Part shown: piece by piece, positions 1 to 7,957 of the stretch
Numbering within the stretch: the stretch's first letter is position 1
Layout of the letters: each line of letters opens with the position of its first letter
DNA from: an uncultured Synechococcaceae cyanobacterium
GTDB taxonomy: Bacteria > Cyanobacteriota > Cyanobacteriia > PCC-6307 > Cyanobiaceae
Direction of reading: 5' to 3'
Assembly: GCA_902537395.1 (NCBI GenBank)
Contig: CACBBE010000001.1
Span: 1-64,000 of the forward strand
DNA: 64,000 bases
The notes under the pieces: model-generated
The model's database searches: none
Told to the model about the DNA's origin: nothing
What the model saw: the letters and a program-made list of their open reading frames with translations, nothing else
Made by a program: the position numbers and the translations under genes

Positions 1-216
1 TTCTTTTTCTAGCATTTGTATTGGGATTAGAGCTAATCCTCCTGTTCCTGAAAATATGATTGGCATTGTGTTATGTTTCTTTCCATTCATTTTTTGTAAG
101 TCAATAGCTTGAGAAACTATTTTTCTGGCTTTTTCAAATCCGTAATCTTCTATTAATTCTGACCATAAAGAGTTAACTGATTCATATTTCGAAAACTCAA
201 TTTGTACTGTTTTCAT
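1..216 (-). CDS. Hypothetical protein, 3' part cut by window edge
   Basis: An open frame on the minus strand starts at an ATG (216) and runs off the left edge after 72 codons with no stop. The visible protein begins MKTVQIEFSKYESVNSLW and has a soluble, mixed alpha/beta look. I see no signal peptide or membrane segment. A short stretch rich in Gly, Leu and Ile (SGTGGLALIPIQ) lies near the visible end. I do not recognise the family. It is probably a small picocyanobacterial protein. The codon use is normal for the window and the frame is uninterrupted, which supports a real gene. Confidence 0.6.
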   Translation of the reverse strand, partial: MKTVQIEFSKYESVNSLWSELIEDYGFEKARKIVSQAIDLQKMNGKKHNTMPIIFSGTGGLALIPIQMLEKE

Positions 217-261
217 TAAAAAGTATTAGATATATAGCGTTTAATAGAAAAAAATTTAAAT

Positions 262-447
262 TTAATGATTATTTTTAAACCTATCCATGACTAGCTGTAA
301 CATGTCGACTACATCTCCATCGGTTAGATTTAAATCCTTCTTTAAATCATTGCAAGTTAAATTCATTTCAAGTGCTGCTTCAGCCATATGATTAACTTTT
401 TGGTTATCACCGCCCAATGAAATAAAGGGATTGAAGTTTTCTATCAT
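262..447 (-). CDS. Small hypothetical acidic protein, 61 aa
   Basis: The ATG start gives a 61-residue soluble protein with no membrane segment. It has an acidic centre (a DLKKDLNLTDGDVVDML stretch) that would form two or three short helices, perhaps a compact helical DNA- or protein-binding fold. It lies 45 bp downstream of the partial gene at the window edge, on the same strand, so the two may be co-transcribed. Function unknown. Support is an intact frame and a composition that looks like protein. Confidence 0.55.
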   Translation of the reverse strand: MIENFNPFISLGGDNQKVNHMAEAALEMNLTCNDLKKDLNLTDGDVVDMLQLVMDRFKNNH

Positions 448-554
448 TTAATACTTGTTGCTGCCACCTAGTTCTAGCTAAGAAATAATTAATAATCATT
501 TATTGATACAGAAGCTTATAAATATGTTATTAAATATTTAGAAATTTTTTATTT

Positions 555-935
555 TTAAACTAGAGATATTGATATACCTCTTGATATCAATGCTAATCTT
601 CTGGCTCTGACAAGTAAAGGAAATATCAAATTTGTTCGTTTACTTGATTTAAACACTCTAGAAAGTAACAAAAGTAAACTACTTGAGGGATTATTTATCT
701 GTTTGCAAATAGTATTAATTGCATCTGCCCCATGAAAGATATCTTCATCTTTCAGAAGTATAGCTCCTTTATCTAGGTCATAACCTTTATCTAGGAGGGA
801 TTTAATAAGAGTTAAATTTTTACGACCATCAAGAATTTTAATATTATTTAACTTGCTTTTTATCTCAAGGAGCTCAGCAAAATGATTGCAGAATGGGCAT
901 TCTCCATCATAAATAAAGGTATAATTGGAAGTCAT
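555..935 (-). CDS. DCC-family thiol-disulfide oxidoreductase-like protein (DUF393)
   Basis: The protein opens with TSNYTFIYDGECPFCN. The DGECPFC stretch is the D-x-x-C-x-x-C signature of the DCC/YuxK family (DUF393), which have a thioredoxin-like fold and a presumed dithiol redox role. About 126 residues is a usual length. I chose the ATG at 935 because the signature normally lies about ten residues from the start; the frame is open further upstream to 1004 but reads as non-coding. The C-terminal half has a Leu/Ser run and basic residues (VRARRLALISRG). The substrate is unknown. Confidence 0.75.
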   Translation of the reverse strand: MTSNYTFIYDGECPFCNHFAELLEIKSKLNNIKILDGRKNLTLIKSLLDKGYDLDKGAILLKDEDIFHGADAINTICKQINNPSSSLLLLLSRVFKSSKRTNLIFPLLVRARRLALISRGISISLV

Positions 936-1136
936 TAGAAAAAAAACAGTTTTGATGGTCTTAAAGTGCGCCAACAAAATATTAATGCTTCGATAATAAA
1001 ACAAATAATAAAAATTTTGTGGATTTTTTTAAAGGGATAGTTAAATGATTCTAATAATTACGAAGAAATGTCTCAATATAGATATATTTTTCATAAAAAT
1101 CTGTATGCTAGCTCGGAGATATTATGTTTTTAAATC

Positions 1137-1274
1137 ATGAATTTTTTAGCTTCTTTTGCTTTAGGTGGTTTCAATCCATGGGCAGCAGGCTTTGGAATTG
1201 GTTCTTTAGTCCTTTTTGGTCTTGTTGGTCTTGTGGCGGGTCCAAACCTAAGGAATTTTGACCCTGATGCATAA
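1137..1274 (+). CDS. Very small hydrophobic membrane protein, 45 aa
   Basis: The ATG at 1137 opens a 45-codon frame. The peptide has one hydrophobic glycine-rich helix (GFGIGSLVLFGLVGLVAG) and a short polar tail NLRNFDPDA. This layout is typical of small thylakoid subunits and accessory peptides of photosynthetic complexes, but I cannot match it to a named Psa, Psb, Pet or Ndh subunit. A strong intrinsic terminator follows 25 bp after the stop, which indicates a separate, probably abundant transcript. Function is inferred only at the level of a membrane peptide. Confidence 0.6.
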   Translation: MNFLASFALGGFNPWAAGFGIGSLVLFGLVGLVAGPNLRNFDPDA

Positions 1275-1298
1275 ATCATCATATTCCATATAGATTTT

Positions 1299-1325
1299 AA
1301 AAGACTCATTTGAGTCTTTTTTTTT
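1299..1325 (+). terminator. Rho-independent terminator
   Basis: AAAAGACTCA (1299-1308) and its exact complement TGAGTCTTTT (1311-1320) form a 10-bp stem, and the T-run continues to 1325. It lies directly after the 45-aa membrane peptide gene on the plus strand. It is one of few clear intrinsic terminators in this window. Confidence 0.85.
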
Positions 1326-1379
1326 GCGGTTTTTAAAATTTATTTTTAGAATCGATTTAAATTTTATTAAGTTAAAGAA

Positions 1380-1649
1380 ATGTTGTTAAATCCTTTTTAT
1401 CCATTTGCTTTTTTGAAAATCTCTTCTCTTAAAGCTACTATTGTTTTTTTATCAATACTTTTAATTAAATCAAACTTGCTTAGATTAAAAGGTGGTCTAA
1501 TAGGAGGTCTTTTTGCATTGATACTCATATCGGCGATTTTTGCCTCTAGTACCATAGCTTTAGGATCATTAGTTTATGCCTATCGATTAAAGAAGAAATC
1601 TAATTCTGATGATAATCAAATGCAGGATTTAGAAACTGTTAATGTTTAA
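1380..1649 (+). CDS. Hypothetical membrane protein, 89 aa
   Basis: The 89-residue frame starts with ATG. Two hydrophobic stretches (about residues 18-33 and 37-67) are separated by a short basic loop KSNLLRLKGG, and the tail is polar and acidic (SNSDDNQMQDLETVNV). This fits a two-helix membrane hairpin with a cytoplasmic tail. I do not recognise the family. It follows the terminator of the preceding gene, so it has its own promoter. Confidence 0.55.
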   Translation: MLLNPFYPFAFLKISSLKATIVFLSILLIKSNLLRLKGGLIGGLFALILISAIFASSTIALGSLVYAYRLKKKSNSDDNQMQDLETVNV

Positions 1650-1681
1650 GATATTTTGTGAATCCAATTCAGTTGTATAGC

Positions 1682-1798
1682 TTAAAATGGTGTTCCAGGG
1701 ACAAAATGTAAGATCAAAAATCCAAAACCGGCAGCAAAAATTATTGATACTGCAATGATTAAAAGGCCTGATGCCATTCCCCCTTCGTTAAACGCCAT
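1682..1798 (-). CDS. Tiny single-helix membrane protein, 38 aa
   Basis: The minus-strand ATG at 1798 opens a 38-codon frame: MAFNEGGMAS, then one hydrophobic helix of about 22 residues, ending HFVPGTPF. The size and shape match small photosynthetic-membrane subunits. I cannot assign it to a named one. Codon 1 is unambiguous and the stop at 1682 is clean. It converges with the 89-aa membrane gene, with 32 bp between the two stops. Confidence 0.55.
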   Translation of the reverse strand: MAFNEGGMASGLLIIAVSIIFAAGFGFLILHFVPGTPF

Positions 1799-1874
1799 TT
1801 AGTTTTTAGTTAGTTATTTTTAAATTAATAATAGAACATATTTTTCCCAGGTAATAGTTCTAATTACCCATATA

Positions 1875-2051
1875 TCATCCAAATTTATTATTAATGGTGA
1901 ATAAAAGTAAAAAGATGGAAGTTAATGAGATGATAAAACCAAATATTATTAATGGTTTAGATTTGACGTTTTCTTCTTTTTTAAGCTTATTTTTCGAAGA
2001 AGGAAAATTTCTATCTTTTTTTTTATAAATAATATTGGGAAAAGGTTTCAT
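1875..2051 (-). CDS. Small C-terminally anchored membrane protein, 58 aa
   Basis: The ATG at 2051 gives 58 residues. The first half is very basic (YKKKDRNFPSSKNKLKKEEN) and the second is a single hydrophobic helix (LIIFGFIISLTSIFLLLF) with a short polar end. It would be a tail-anchored protein with a positively charged cytoplasmic face. Family not recognised. It lies just downstream of the DUF3303-like gene on the same strand, with 26 bp between them. Confidence 0.5.
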   Translation of the reverse strand: MKPFPNIIYKKKDRNFPSSKNKLKKEENVKSKPLIIFGFIISLTSIFLLLFTINNKFG

Positions 2052-2077
2052 CACGATAAATTTTAGGTTTAAGCTTA

Positions 2078-2395
2078 TTACGCTAAAGTTTTGAACAAAT
2101 CTTTATGGTAATCAACAACATTTTGACAACTTATTACAGGTGTAAATTCCATATGAATGCCAAATTTAGCTCTCCATGGAGCAAAATGCTCGAAAATTTC
2201 TTTATCACTCTCTGCCTTACATAAACAGACTACCCTACCCTCCCCTGGAGCATGAACTCTAAATAACATCTCAAATTTATCTGTTTTATCTGATTTTGTC
2301 ATTTCACCATTTTCCCAAGCCTCTACAAATGATTGATAAGCTTTCACTTGATTCTCAATATCTGGGAATTGGCAGTCAGCAAGAAGTAATTGCAT
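2078..2395 (-). CDS. DUF3303-like small protein
   Basis: A 105-residue soluble protein starting with ATG. The core APGEGRVVCLCKAESDKEIF followed by HFAPWRAKFGIHMEFTPVI resembles the DUF3303 pattern, in which a ferredoxin-like alpha/beta fold has a strand of small residues, a helix with an aromatic/Trp segment, and a closing ..EFTPV strand. The family is common in cyanobacteria and has no assigned reaction. The length is right for a single domain. Neighbouring genes are unrelated small proteins, so context adds little. Confidence 0.6.
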   Translation of the reverse strand: MQLLLADCQFPDIENQVKAYQSFVEAWENGEMTKSDKTDKFEMLFRVHAPGEGRVVCLCKAESDKEIFEHFAPWRAKFGIHMEFTPVISCQNVVDYHKDLFKTLA

Positions 2396-2487
2396 TGGAG
2401 TATTCTTAAGGTTTTACGTATTATCCCTCAAATAATTATTTATTAATGGGACTGTTTGAATTTGAAGATCAGAAAAAGAATATTTTT

Positions 2488-2637
2488 TTAAATAAAGTGA
2501 GAAGAGAGAGTCTCAAGGAATTTTCCAATATCTTTTTTATATAAGCTATCTGTAATTTTTAAAGAGAATAATTCATAATCATTTATATCTTTTTTTTTAT
2601 CGAAATTAATATTTCCCTTTAATGTAATATTTTTCAT
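2488..2637 (-). CDS. Small hypothetical protein, 49 aa
   Basis: A minus-strand frame opens at an ATG (2637) and ends at a TAA (2488). The protein is polar, lysine-rich and soluble, with alternating polar/hydrophobic residues (NITLKGNINFDKKKD) that suggest a beta hairpin followed by a helix. No known motif. It fills a gap that would otherwise be about 350 bp. A chance frame is possible at this length. Confidence 0.4.
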   Translation of the reverse strand: MKNITLKGNINFDKKKDINDYELFSLKITDSLYKKDIGKFLETLSSHFI

Positions 2638-2751
2638 GATTTTATTGATCACTAATTAAAATCTAAACAAATATAAGTAAAAGACAAATTTCTTTACATT
2701 ATGTTTTTTATCAGAAAAATTTCAAAGGCTAATAAATAATAATTAATTTAT

Positions 2752-3075
2752 TTAAGAGTTAATTAATTTTCCTAGGATAAATAAGAAAGAATTAGTTAAA
2801 GAAAAAATTACAGTTAATAGAGATGCAATAACAGGTAATAAATTGAACCACAATTCCGAAGTTGTCATTTTTGAATCAATAGGCAGAAAATTGGTTCTTT
2901 TTTTAATTCTTATTTGTAACCAAAAAATAGATAATGGATAAATAATTCTTGAGAAAGTAATTATCAATGAAGGCAAAATATCTTGTTTTGAATAAAGAAT
3001 AAATCCTGAAAAAAAGTATAACGCCCAAATTAGAACCCTTTGAATCAGAATTAATCCCTTGCTTTTGCCAGACAT
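2752..3075 (-). CDS. Hypothetical membrane protein, 107 aa
   Basis: An ATG-started frame with three predicted hydrophobic segments (about residues 11-29, 35-53 and 76-103) separated by basic loops (IRIKKRTNF). The N-terminus MSGKSKG is short and cytoplasmic by the positive-inside rule. No family recognised. It starts 6 bp after the stop of the GNAT acetyltransferase on the same strand, so the two are probably one transcript. Confidence 0.55.
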   Translation of the reverse strand: MSGKSKGLILIQRVLIWALYFFSGFILYSKQDILPSLIITFSRIIYPLSIFWLQIRIKKRTNFLPIDSKMTTSELWFNLLPVIASLLTVIFSLTNSFLFILGKLINS

Positions 3076-3081
3076 TATTAA

Positions 3082-3552
3082 TTAATTAATTTTTATAATT
3101 TTAGTCATTTTATATCTTTCAAAAAAAATGTTATTTATAATGACTTTTTCTTTACGTATAATTTCCCATTTATTTTTAATAAATAATTCATAACTTATTA
3201 AGCTCGCTTCAGTATAAAGAGAGTCTAATCCTTCTTTCTTTGCTTCATCTTCTAATTTATGAAGTAACTTAGAGCCGTAACCTTTTCTTTGGAATTTACT
3301 TTTACAGTAAAATAGCGCAATTCTATCGGTGGGATATCTTGTGGCAAAAGCAATAATAATTCCTTGTTTACATATAAGCCATCCTTTTCCTTTAATTATT
3401 GACTTATCAAAATTTGGGTTATTCCAAGCTTGGCTTGACCAGGCTCTTTTTTGTTCTAAACTATAAATTTTTTCATCTAAAGATTGAATTGAATCAAAAT
3501 AAACCTTCTTTAATTCTAGTTGATCTTTAATGGTAATTTGTCTTAAATTCAT
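3082..3552 (-). CDS. GNAT-family N-acetyltransferase
   Basis: A protein of about 156 residues with the GNAT fold: N-terminal strand LRQITIKDQLELKKVYF, central strand RIALFYCKSKF, then the acetyl-CoA pyrophosphate-binding loop QRKGYGSKLLHKLEDEA (the Q/R-x-x-G-x-G/A signature), and a C-terminal ASLISYELFIKNKWEI segment typical of the fold. I chose the ATG at 3552; a TTG lies two codons upstream. The acceptor substrate cannot be told from sequence. It is divergent from pepE, with only 20 bp between start codons, so their promoters must overlap or lie inside each other's genes. Confidence 0.8.
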   Translation of the reverse strand: MNLRQITIKDQLELKKVYFDSIQSLDEKIYSLEQKRAWSSQAWNNPNFDKSIIKGKGWLICKQGIIIAFATRYPTDRIALFYCKSKFQRKGYGSKLLHKLEDEAKKEGLDSLYTEASLISYELFIKNKWEIIRKEKVIINNIFFERYKMTKIIKIN

Positions 3553-3572
3553 ATACAAATCTATTATTTAAT

Positions 3573-4253
3573 ATGCCTAATAAAAATATAGTCGCAATTG
3601 GGGGAGGAGGGTTTGGACGTTCATTAGGATCTCTTGAAATTGAAAAATATATAGTTTCTTTGAGTAATAAAAAAAGACCTAAAATTTGCTTTATTCCAAC
3701 AGCATCTGGCGATAGTAGTTTGTATAAACTAAATTTTTATAGAGCATTTTCTAAACTTGATTGTATAACAAGCCATATTGATTTCTTCTCTAGAACAGAA
3801 AACTTAGAAGAGAGAGTTTTAACTCAAGATATAATTTATGTTGGCGGAGGAAATACAAAAAGTATGTTGGCTGTTTGGAAAGAATGGAATTTACATAAAT
3901 TTTTGCGAAATGCTTATGAAAAAGGAATTGTAATGAGTGGTGTAAGTGCTGGGGCTATTTGTTGGTTTGATAAAGGTATAACTGATTCTTATGCTAATGA
4001 ATTAGCCATTATTGATTGCTTAGGTATTGTTGAAGGAATTGCCTGCCCGCATTTCGATGAAGAGAAAGATAGGGAACCTTACGTTAATGATATTGTTCAG
4101 AGAGAAATTATTGAATCTTGTATATGTATTGAGGGCAATTGTGCCTTGCATATTAAAAATGATTTTGACTATTCCTCAATTGATTTTGGTAATGGTAGAA
4201 ACTGCTTTAGAGTTTCAAGGGATAATAATATTTTGAAGAAAGAAATTCTTTGA
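3573..4253 (+). CDS. pepE: Peptidase E (aspartyl dipeptidase, S51 family)
   Basis: This is a 226-residue protein of the S51 family, a class I glutamine-amidotransferase-like fold that cleaves Asp-Xaa dipeptides in the cytoplasm. The motifs seen are an N-terminal VAIGGGGFG strand/loop, YVGGGNTKSM, the nucleophile elbow GVSAGAICWF with its serine, and a CPHFDEE segment near residue 158. The length is typical. The ATG start is unambiguous. Family assignment is firm; whether it acts as dipeptidase E or on another small amide is inference. Confidence 0.85.
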   Translation: MPNKNIVAIGGGGFGRSLGSLEIEKYIVSLSNKKRPKICFIPTASGDSSLYKLNFYRAFSKLDCITSHIDFFSRTENLEERVLTQDIIYVGGGNTKSMLAVWKEWNLHKFLRNAYEKGIVMSGVSAGAICWFDKGITDSYANELAIIDCLGIVEGIACPHFDEEKDREPYVNDIVQREIIESCICIEGNCALHIKNDFDYSSIDFGNGRNCFRVSRDNNILKKEIL

Positions 4254-4276
4254 AAAGAAAATATTTTTAATATATT

Positions 4277-4681
4277 TTAGATCTCCTCATTCTTCGAGAT
4301 AGAAGTAAATTCAATCCCTTTGTATTTTACGAAAGATGCTGTCCATACTTCTTTTGAGAGATTGCTAAGGTATTTTAGAAACTGTTGTGTATCTCCATCT
4401 CTTATCCATTCAGATTTAATGAATGGAAGCTCTTTCTGCATTCTTTTAGGATGCATATGAACAATGAGCAAACCTTTTTCTTCAGAAGCTCTTTTTAAAG
4501 CACCTTCATCACTTCTTTGAAACACTCTCATTAGAAGATTTAAAATTACCTCTTCTCCAAGTTTCTTGAAATTTTCTGATTCCTCTAAATTTTCTTTAAT
4601 TTCTTTACCTCCAAGAGGCATTGCTCTAACTAAGTTTTGCTCTATTAAAGCTATTGCAATTAGATAATCTTGGCTAGCCAT
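4277..4681 (-). CDS. Conserved-looking hypothetical protein, 134 aa
   Basis: The soluble 134-residue protein starts MASQDYLIAIALIEQNLVR. It is mostly helical in appearance, with a VHMHPKRMQKELPFIKSEW segment that could be a compact C-terminal domain. No membrane segment, signal peptide or catalytic motif that I recognise. It converges with pepE with 23 bp between stops; the spacer is an A/T-only stretch (AAAATATTTTTAATATATTTT) too weak to call a terminator. Confidence 0.6.
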   Translation of the reverse strand: MASQDYLIAIALIEQNLVRAMPLGGKEIKENLEESENFKKLGEEVILNLLMRVFQRSDEGALKRASEEKGLLIVHMHPKRMQKELPFIKSEWIRDGDTQQFLKYLSNLSKEVWTASFVKYKGIEFTSISKNEEI

Positions 4682-4849
4682 ATTCTAAAATAATACTTTT
4701 TTGTTATTCTAACCTCTCGAGTTCATGAAAAACTTTCATGGTTTAAAAATGTTCGATAAGAAGAAAGGAAATAATTTATTAATTATTTTCCAATACAATT
4801 GAAATATTGTTTTTTATTTTAATTAGTAAAATTAAAAAATTTATTTGTT

Positions 4850-5083
4850 ATGAGGTTTTTTTTATTTTTATTTTTCGGGATTTTTGTAGGTCTTTATTTA
4901 TCATGGCCCGGTTTACTAATGCCAGAAAATTGGAAATGTTTTAATCAAATTATTGTAAAATCTGCAGAAGATAAAATTTCTTTAAAAGCTGCACTAGAGA
5001 TATCCCCCAGTTATTTTCTAAAGGCTAAGAATAAAAAGACGACTTCCAAAATAAGAATCGTAGCAGATGCGTGTTTTCGTTAA
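4850..5083 (+). CDS. Small hypothetical protein with N-terminal membrane segment
   Basis: A 77-residue frame whose first 25 residues (MRFFLFLFFGIFVGLYLSW) are a hydrophobic helix that could be a signal peptide or an anchor. The rest is basic and polar and contains a KNKKTTSKIR run. Two cysteines (WKCF and DACF) might pair if the tail is exported. Family not recognised. It precedes the very AT-rich three-gene islet and is 32 bp from its first gene. Confidence 0.5.
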   Translation: MRFFLFLFFGIFVGLYLSWPGLLMPENWKCFNQIIVKSAEDKISLKAALEISPSYFLKAKNKKTTSKIRIVADACFR

Positions 5084-5115
5084 TATGTTGAGTGATTAAA
5101 TATGACTACTAAATA

Positions 5116-5919
5116 ATGAACAAGAATCTAAGATTTGAATTATCATTTAAAAATATTTCTCAGTTAGACAATAAACTTAATTTCTGCAAATTAAACAATA
5201 TAAAAAACATCAATATTCCATGTAAAGGACTTATAAAGAAGGATTTATTTAATTCAACTATTAAATATATATCTAAAAACTATAATGAATTTAATGTGAC
5301 CTATCACTATAGTCTTTATCATCAATATTCAAATAATAAAGAAAAATCGTATCAGCAATTTTTAGATTTTGTTAAAAGTTCTCAGACTAATAAAAATTTT
5401 GAAATTCTGCTTGTCTCGGGATCACATAAGAAAAAAAACTTTGACTCAATTGATGTATTAGCTTATTTAAAAAAAGAAAAAAATTTAAAAGTTAAATTAG
5501 GTATAGCTTACAACCCATATTTGAAAAAATATTATAATGTTTCTTCAGAAAGAGAAAGGTTCGAAAGAAAAATTTCGACTGGATTAATAAATTCAATTTG
5601 GTTTCAATATGGCACAGATATTAAAGTTCTTGAGAATGAGTTGATTTATATAAAAAAAATAGCAAAGGATAAAAAATTAAATCTTTTTGGAAGTTTATTT
5701 ATTCCTTCTAAACAATTTATAGCGCGTTTTAAATTTCGTCCTTGGAAAGAAGTATACATATCAGAAAAGTGTATATTTTCCCTAGATAATTTTTTTGATT
5801 TTACAAATGATCTAGTTTGTTTTTATAAAAATAATAATATTACTCCTGTAATTGAATCTGATTTTTCATCATCAAAAAAACTTGATTCTGTTTATAGTTT
5901 TTTAGAAAATGAAAGATAA
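5116..5919 (+). CDS. MetF-like (methylenetetrahydrofolate reductase-like) barrel protein
   Basis: A 267-residue soluble protein that I read as a divergent relative of the MetF TIM barrel. Supporting pattern: a strand ending LLVSGSHKKK where MetF has its GDPP loop, then VKLGIAYNPYLKKYY (MetF: a GVAxYPExH strand), then a helix with ERERFERKISTGLINSIW and FQYGTD (MetF: LKxKVDAGADxxITQxxxD), and LFGSLFIPSKQF for the next strand. The normal MetF enzyme of about 300 residues uses FAD; the loop residues here are not canonical. It precedes an FAD oxidoreductase by 20 bp in the same orientation. The fold call is moderate; a folate reaction is only a possibility. Confidence 0.5.
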   Translation: MNKNLRFELSFKNISQLDNKLNFCKLNNIKNINIPCKGLIKKDLFNSTIKYISKNYNEFNVTYHYSLYHQYSNNKEKSYQQFLDFVKSSQTNKNFEILLVSGSHKKKNFDSIDVLAYLKKEKNLKVKLGIAYNPYLKKYYNVSSERERFERKISTGLINSIWFQYGTDIKVLENELIYIKKIAKDKKLNLFGSLFIPSKQFIARFKFRPWKEVYISEKCIFSLDNFFDFTNDLVCFYKNNNITPVIESDFSSSKKLDSVYSFLENER

Positions 5920-5939
5920 TTTATGTCAATATTAAACAT

Positions 5940-7106
5940 ATGAAAAGTGATTTTACATATGACTTATTAATAATAGGTGGAGGTATATCTGCGTGTGTTT
6001 TTGCTTCGAAATATCTGAAAAACAATATTACAAAAAAAGTTGGATTAATTGAAATTGGTCGTGGTCTTGGAGGAAGATCAAGTACAAGAATGAGTAAAAA
6101 ATATAAAGGATGGAAACTAAATCATGGTTCTCCAAATTTTAATATATCTAACAGTAATAATAATCTTCTATTAAAAAGATATATTGATGAATTATTGGAA
6201 AATAAATATATAAAAATTGACGATTCAGAAGTATTTTTTCTAAATGAAGATTCTAATTTAGAAACAATAAAAAAATCTGAATTTTCTTGCGGGGTTAATT
6301 ATCTATCTTTAGATTCTATGAGTGAATTATCGAAAAAGATAATTGAGTCAAATAATGTAAACGAAAAAATTGATTATTTCTTTGAAACTTTAATAGTTGA
6401 TATGAAGTTCAATGATAAGGAATGGTTACTAACATCAAAAAATGGCGAGAAATTTAAGTCTAAATATCTAATTTGTTCCACTAATTTGTTGTTACATAAG
6501 AGGTCTTTAAAAATATTAAACGTAAATCAAATTCCATTAAGAAAAGCTATTCCTATTAATAATGATAAAAAAATAGATTTACTTTTAAATTGCTTAGCAG
6601 AACAAACATTTATTCCAAGGTTAACTTTTTTAATTTATACAAATGAAAATTATTGTTATAAAGATTGTTATTCTAAAAAACAAAGGTATTTTTATTTAAA
6701 AAATAATTTAGAAAAAAAATATAGTTTTGAAAGAATTATTTTTCAGCTGCAAGATAATAATAAATTAGGAATTGTAATACATTCAAAAAACCCAAAGTTA
6801 ATTAATTCTTATATAAGTGAAGAAGATGAAGAAGTTTTTAAACGAAAAATAATAACAAATTTCAATAAACTTTTTGAAGAGAATCCTGTATTACATAAAT
6901 TAACTTTTGATGAAAAAATATCTATTATGAAATGGAGAGCTTCACAGCCTTCTGGCTTTGCCGTACCATTATCTTTACAGTTTAGTAGAAAATATAGAAT
7001 TGGATTTTGCGGAGACTGGTTTGAAGGTGATGGATTTGGCAGAATTGAAGGCTCAATTTTAAGTGCACTAATATTAGAGAAAAAAATTAAAGACTTAATT
7101 AAATAA
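5940..7106 (+). CDS. Renalase-like NAD(P)/FAD-dependent oxidoreductase
   Basis: The 388-residue protein has an N-terminal dinucleotide-binding fold (DLLIIGGGISACVFASKYL, Glu at the end of the second strand in LIEIGRGLGG), then the GGRSSTRM loop followed by NHGSPNF. This is the order seen in the COG3380/renalase branch of amine-oxidase-like flavoproteins. The C-terminal FAD motif FCGDWFEGDGFGRIEGSI is intact. These enzymes oxidise small amines or reduced pyridine-nucleotide isomers; the substrate here is unknown. It is preceded by the MetF-like gene, and its last 12 bp overlap the end of the convergent P-loop gene. Confidence 0.75.
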   Translation: MKSDFTYDLLIIGGGISACVFASKYLKNNITKKVGLIEIGRGLGGRSSTRMSKKYKGWKLNHGSPNFNISNSNNNLLLKRYIDELLENKYIKIDDSEVFFLNEDSNLETIKKSEFSCGVNYLSLDSMSELSKKIIESNNVNEKIDYFFETLIVDMKFNDKEWLLTSKNGEKFKSKYLICSTNLLLHKRSLKILNVNQIPLRKAIPINNDKKIDLLLNCLAEQTFIPRLTFLIYTNENYCYKDCYSKKQRYFYLKNNLEKKYSFERIIFQLQDNNKLGIVIHSKNPKLINSYISEEDEEVFKRKIITNFNKLFEENPVLHKLTFDEKISIMKWRASQPSGFAVPLSLQFSRKYRIGFCGDWFEGDGFGRIEGSILSALILEKKIKDLIK

Positions 7107-7691
7107 TTTTTTCAGAATGAGATCTATATCGGTGTTTTTATCAATAATGAATTTATTTGAATTATTTTTTATGCTATTAGGTTGGAATTTTTCGTAATAA
7201 ATGCTCCATGATTTTAAGAAATCATTCTCAGCTTTTTTTTTATCCTTTCCCCTTTCTTTTATATCTCTTTGGACAACTCTTTTCATGCACTCATTTTTTT
7301 TAGTTTTTATTTCTAAAAAAATATAATCATTAATATTTAAAGTGTTTGAGAATTCTTTAGCAAATATTCCCTCTACAATTAAAAAACTAATATTATTTGT
7401 TTCGTTTAAGATGTTTTGAATTGTTTTCTTTTCGAAATTATAATAACGATCACAGATTGAAATTCCATTCTTATAAATAAAATCAAAATCTTTTTTTAAT
7501 AGTTTGTTATTAAAACTAATACTTCTATCAAAAAAACCTTCTACAAATTTTGGTAGTAATTTACTTATTAACCCTGTCTTATAGTAATTGTCGGTACTTA
7601 ACACAATACCATTCCTATTTTTTTTAATTATTTGATTCGATAAAGTTGTTTTCCCGCTTCCTGAAGGTCCACTTATAAAAATAAGCTTCAT
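7095..7691 (-). CDS. Uridine-kinase-like P-loop phosphotransferase
   Basis: The 198-residue protein has Walker A GPSGSGKTT (about residues 8-16), then STDNYYK (the family's D-D-F/Y-Y switch), CDRYYNFE in the middle, VEGIFA as the Walker B-like strand, and an arginine-rich lid KRVVQRDIKERGKD. This layout fits the uridine kinase/phosphoribulokinase superfamily of NMP-type kinases. The substrate could be a nucleoside or another small alcohol. The 3' end overlaps the convergent FAD oxidoreductase gene by 12 bp. The reading frame is as AT-rich as its two islet neighbours. Confidence 0.7.
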   Translation of the reverse strand: MKLIFISGPSGSGKTTLSNQIIKKNRNGIVLSTDNYYKTGLISKLLPKFVEGFFDRSISFNNKLLKKDFDFIYKNGISICDRYYNFEKKTIQNILNETNNISFLIVEGIFAKEFSNTLNINDYIFLEIKTKKNECMKRVVQRDIKERGKDKKKAENDFLKSWSIYYEKFQPNSIKNNSNKFIIDKNTDIDLILKKLFN

Positions 7692-7957
7692 TTTTATGAT
7701 CTGTTTTTTAATAAGATTTTAACTTTACTATTAATAAATTTATTTAAATATTGAATATAAATACATTCTTTTTTTTATTTTTTAAAATAATTTAGAATGC
7801 CTTGCAATTGTTCGTAAGCTTGCATAAATATTAAATGTGTGTATTTATATAATTGTAAATAAATTTTTTCTATTCAATTAGTCATTGTCTTATTATTTAT
7901 TCCTCAGGAATTTGATAATATTAAATGAAGAGCTAATTTTATTACTTATATATTGCA

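Noticed and set aside
1137..1274. Assignment of the 45-aa peptide to a named photosystem or cytochrome subunit
   Set aside because: It does not match the sequences I know for PsaI, PsaJ, PsaM, PsbK, PsbX, PsbY, PetG, PetM or PetN.
4725..4802. Plus-strand ATG frame of 25 codons
   Set aside because: Short, no motif, in an AT-rich spacer between two genes; probably chance.
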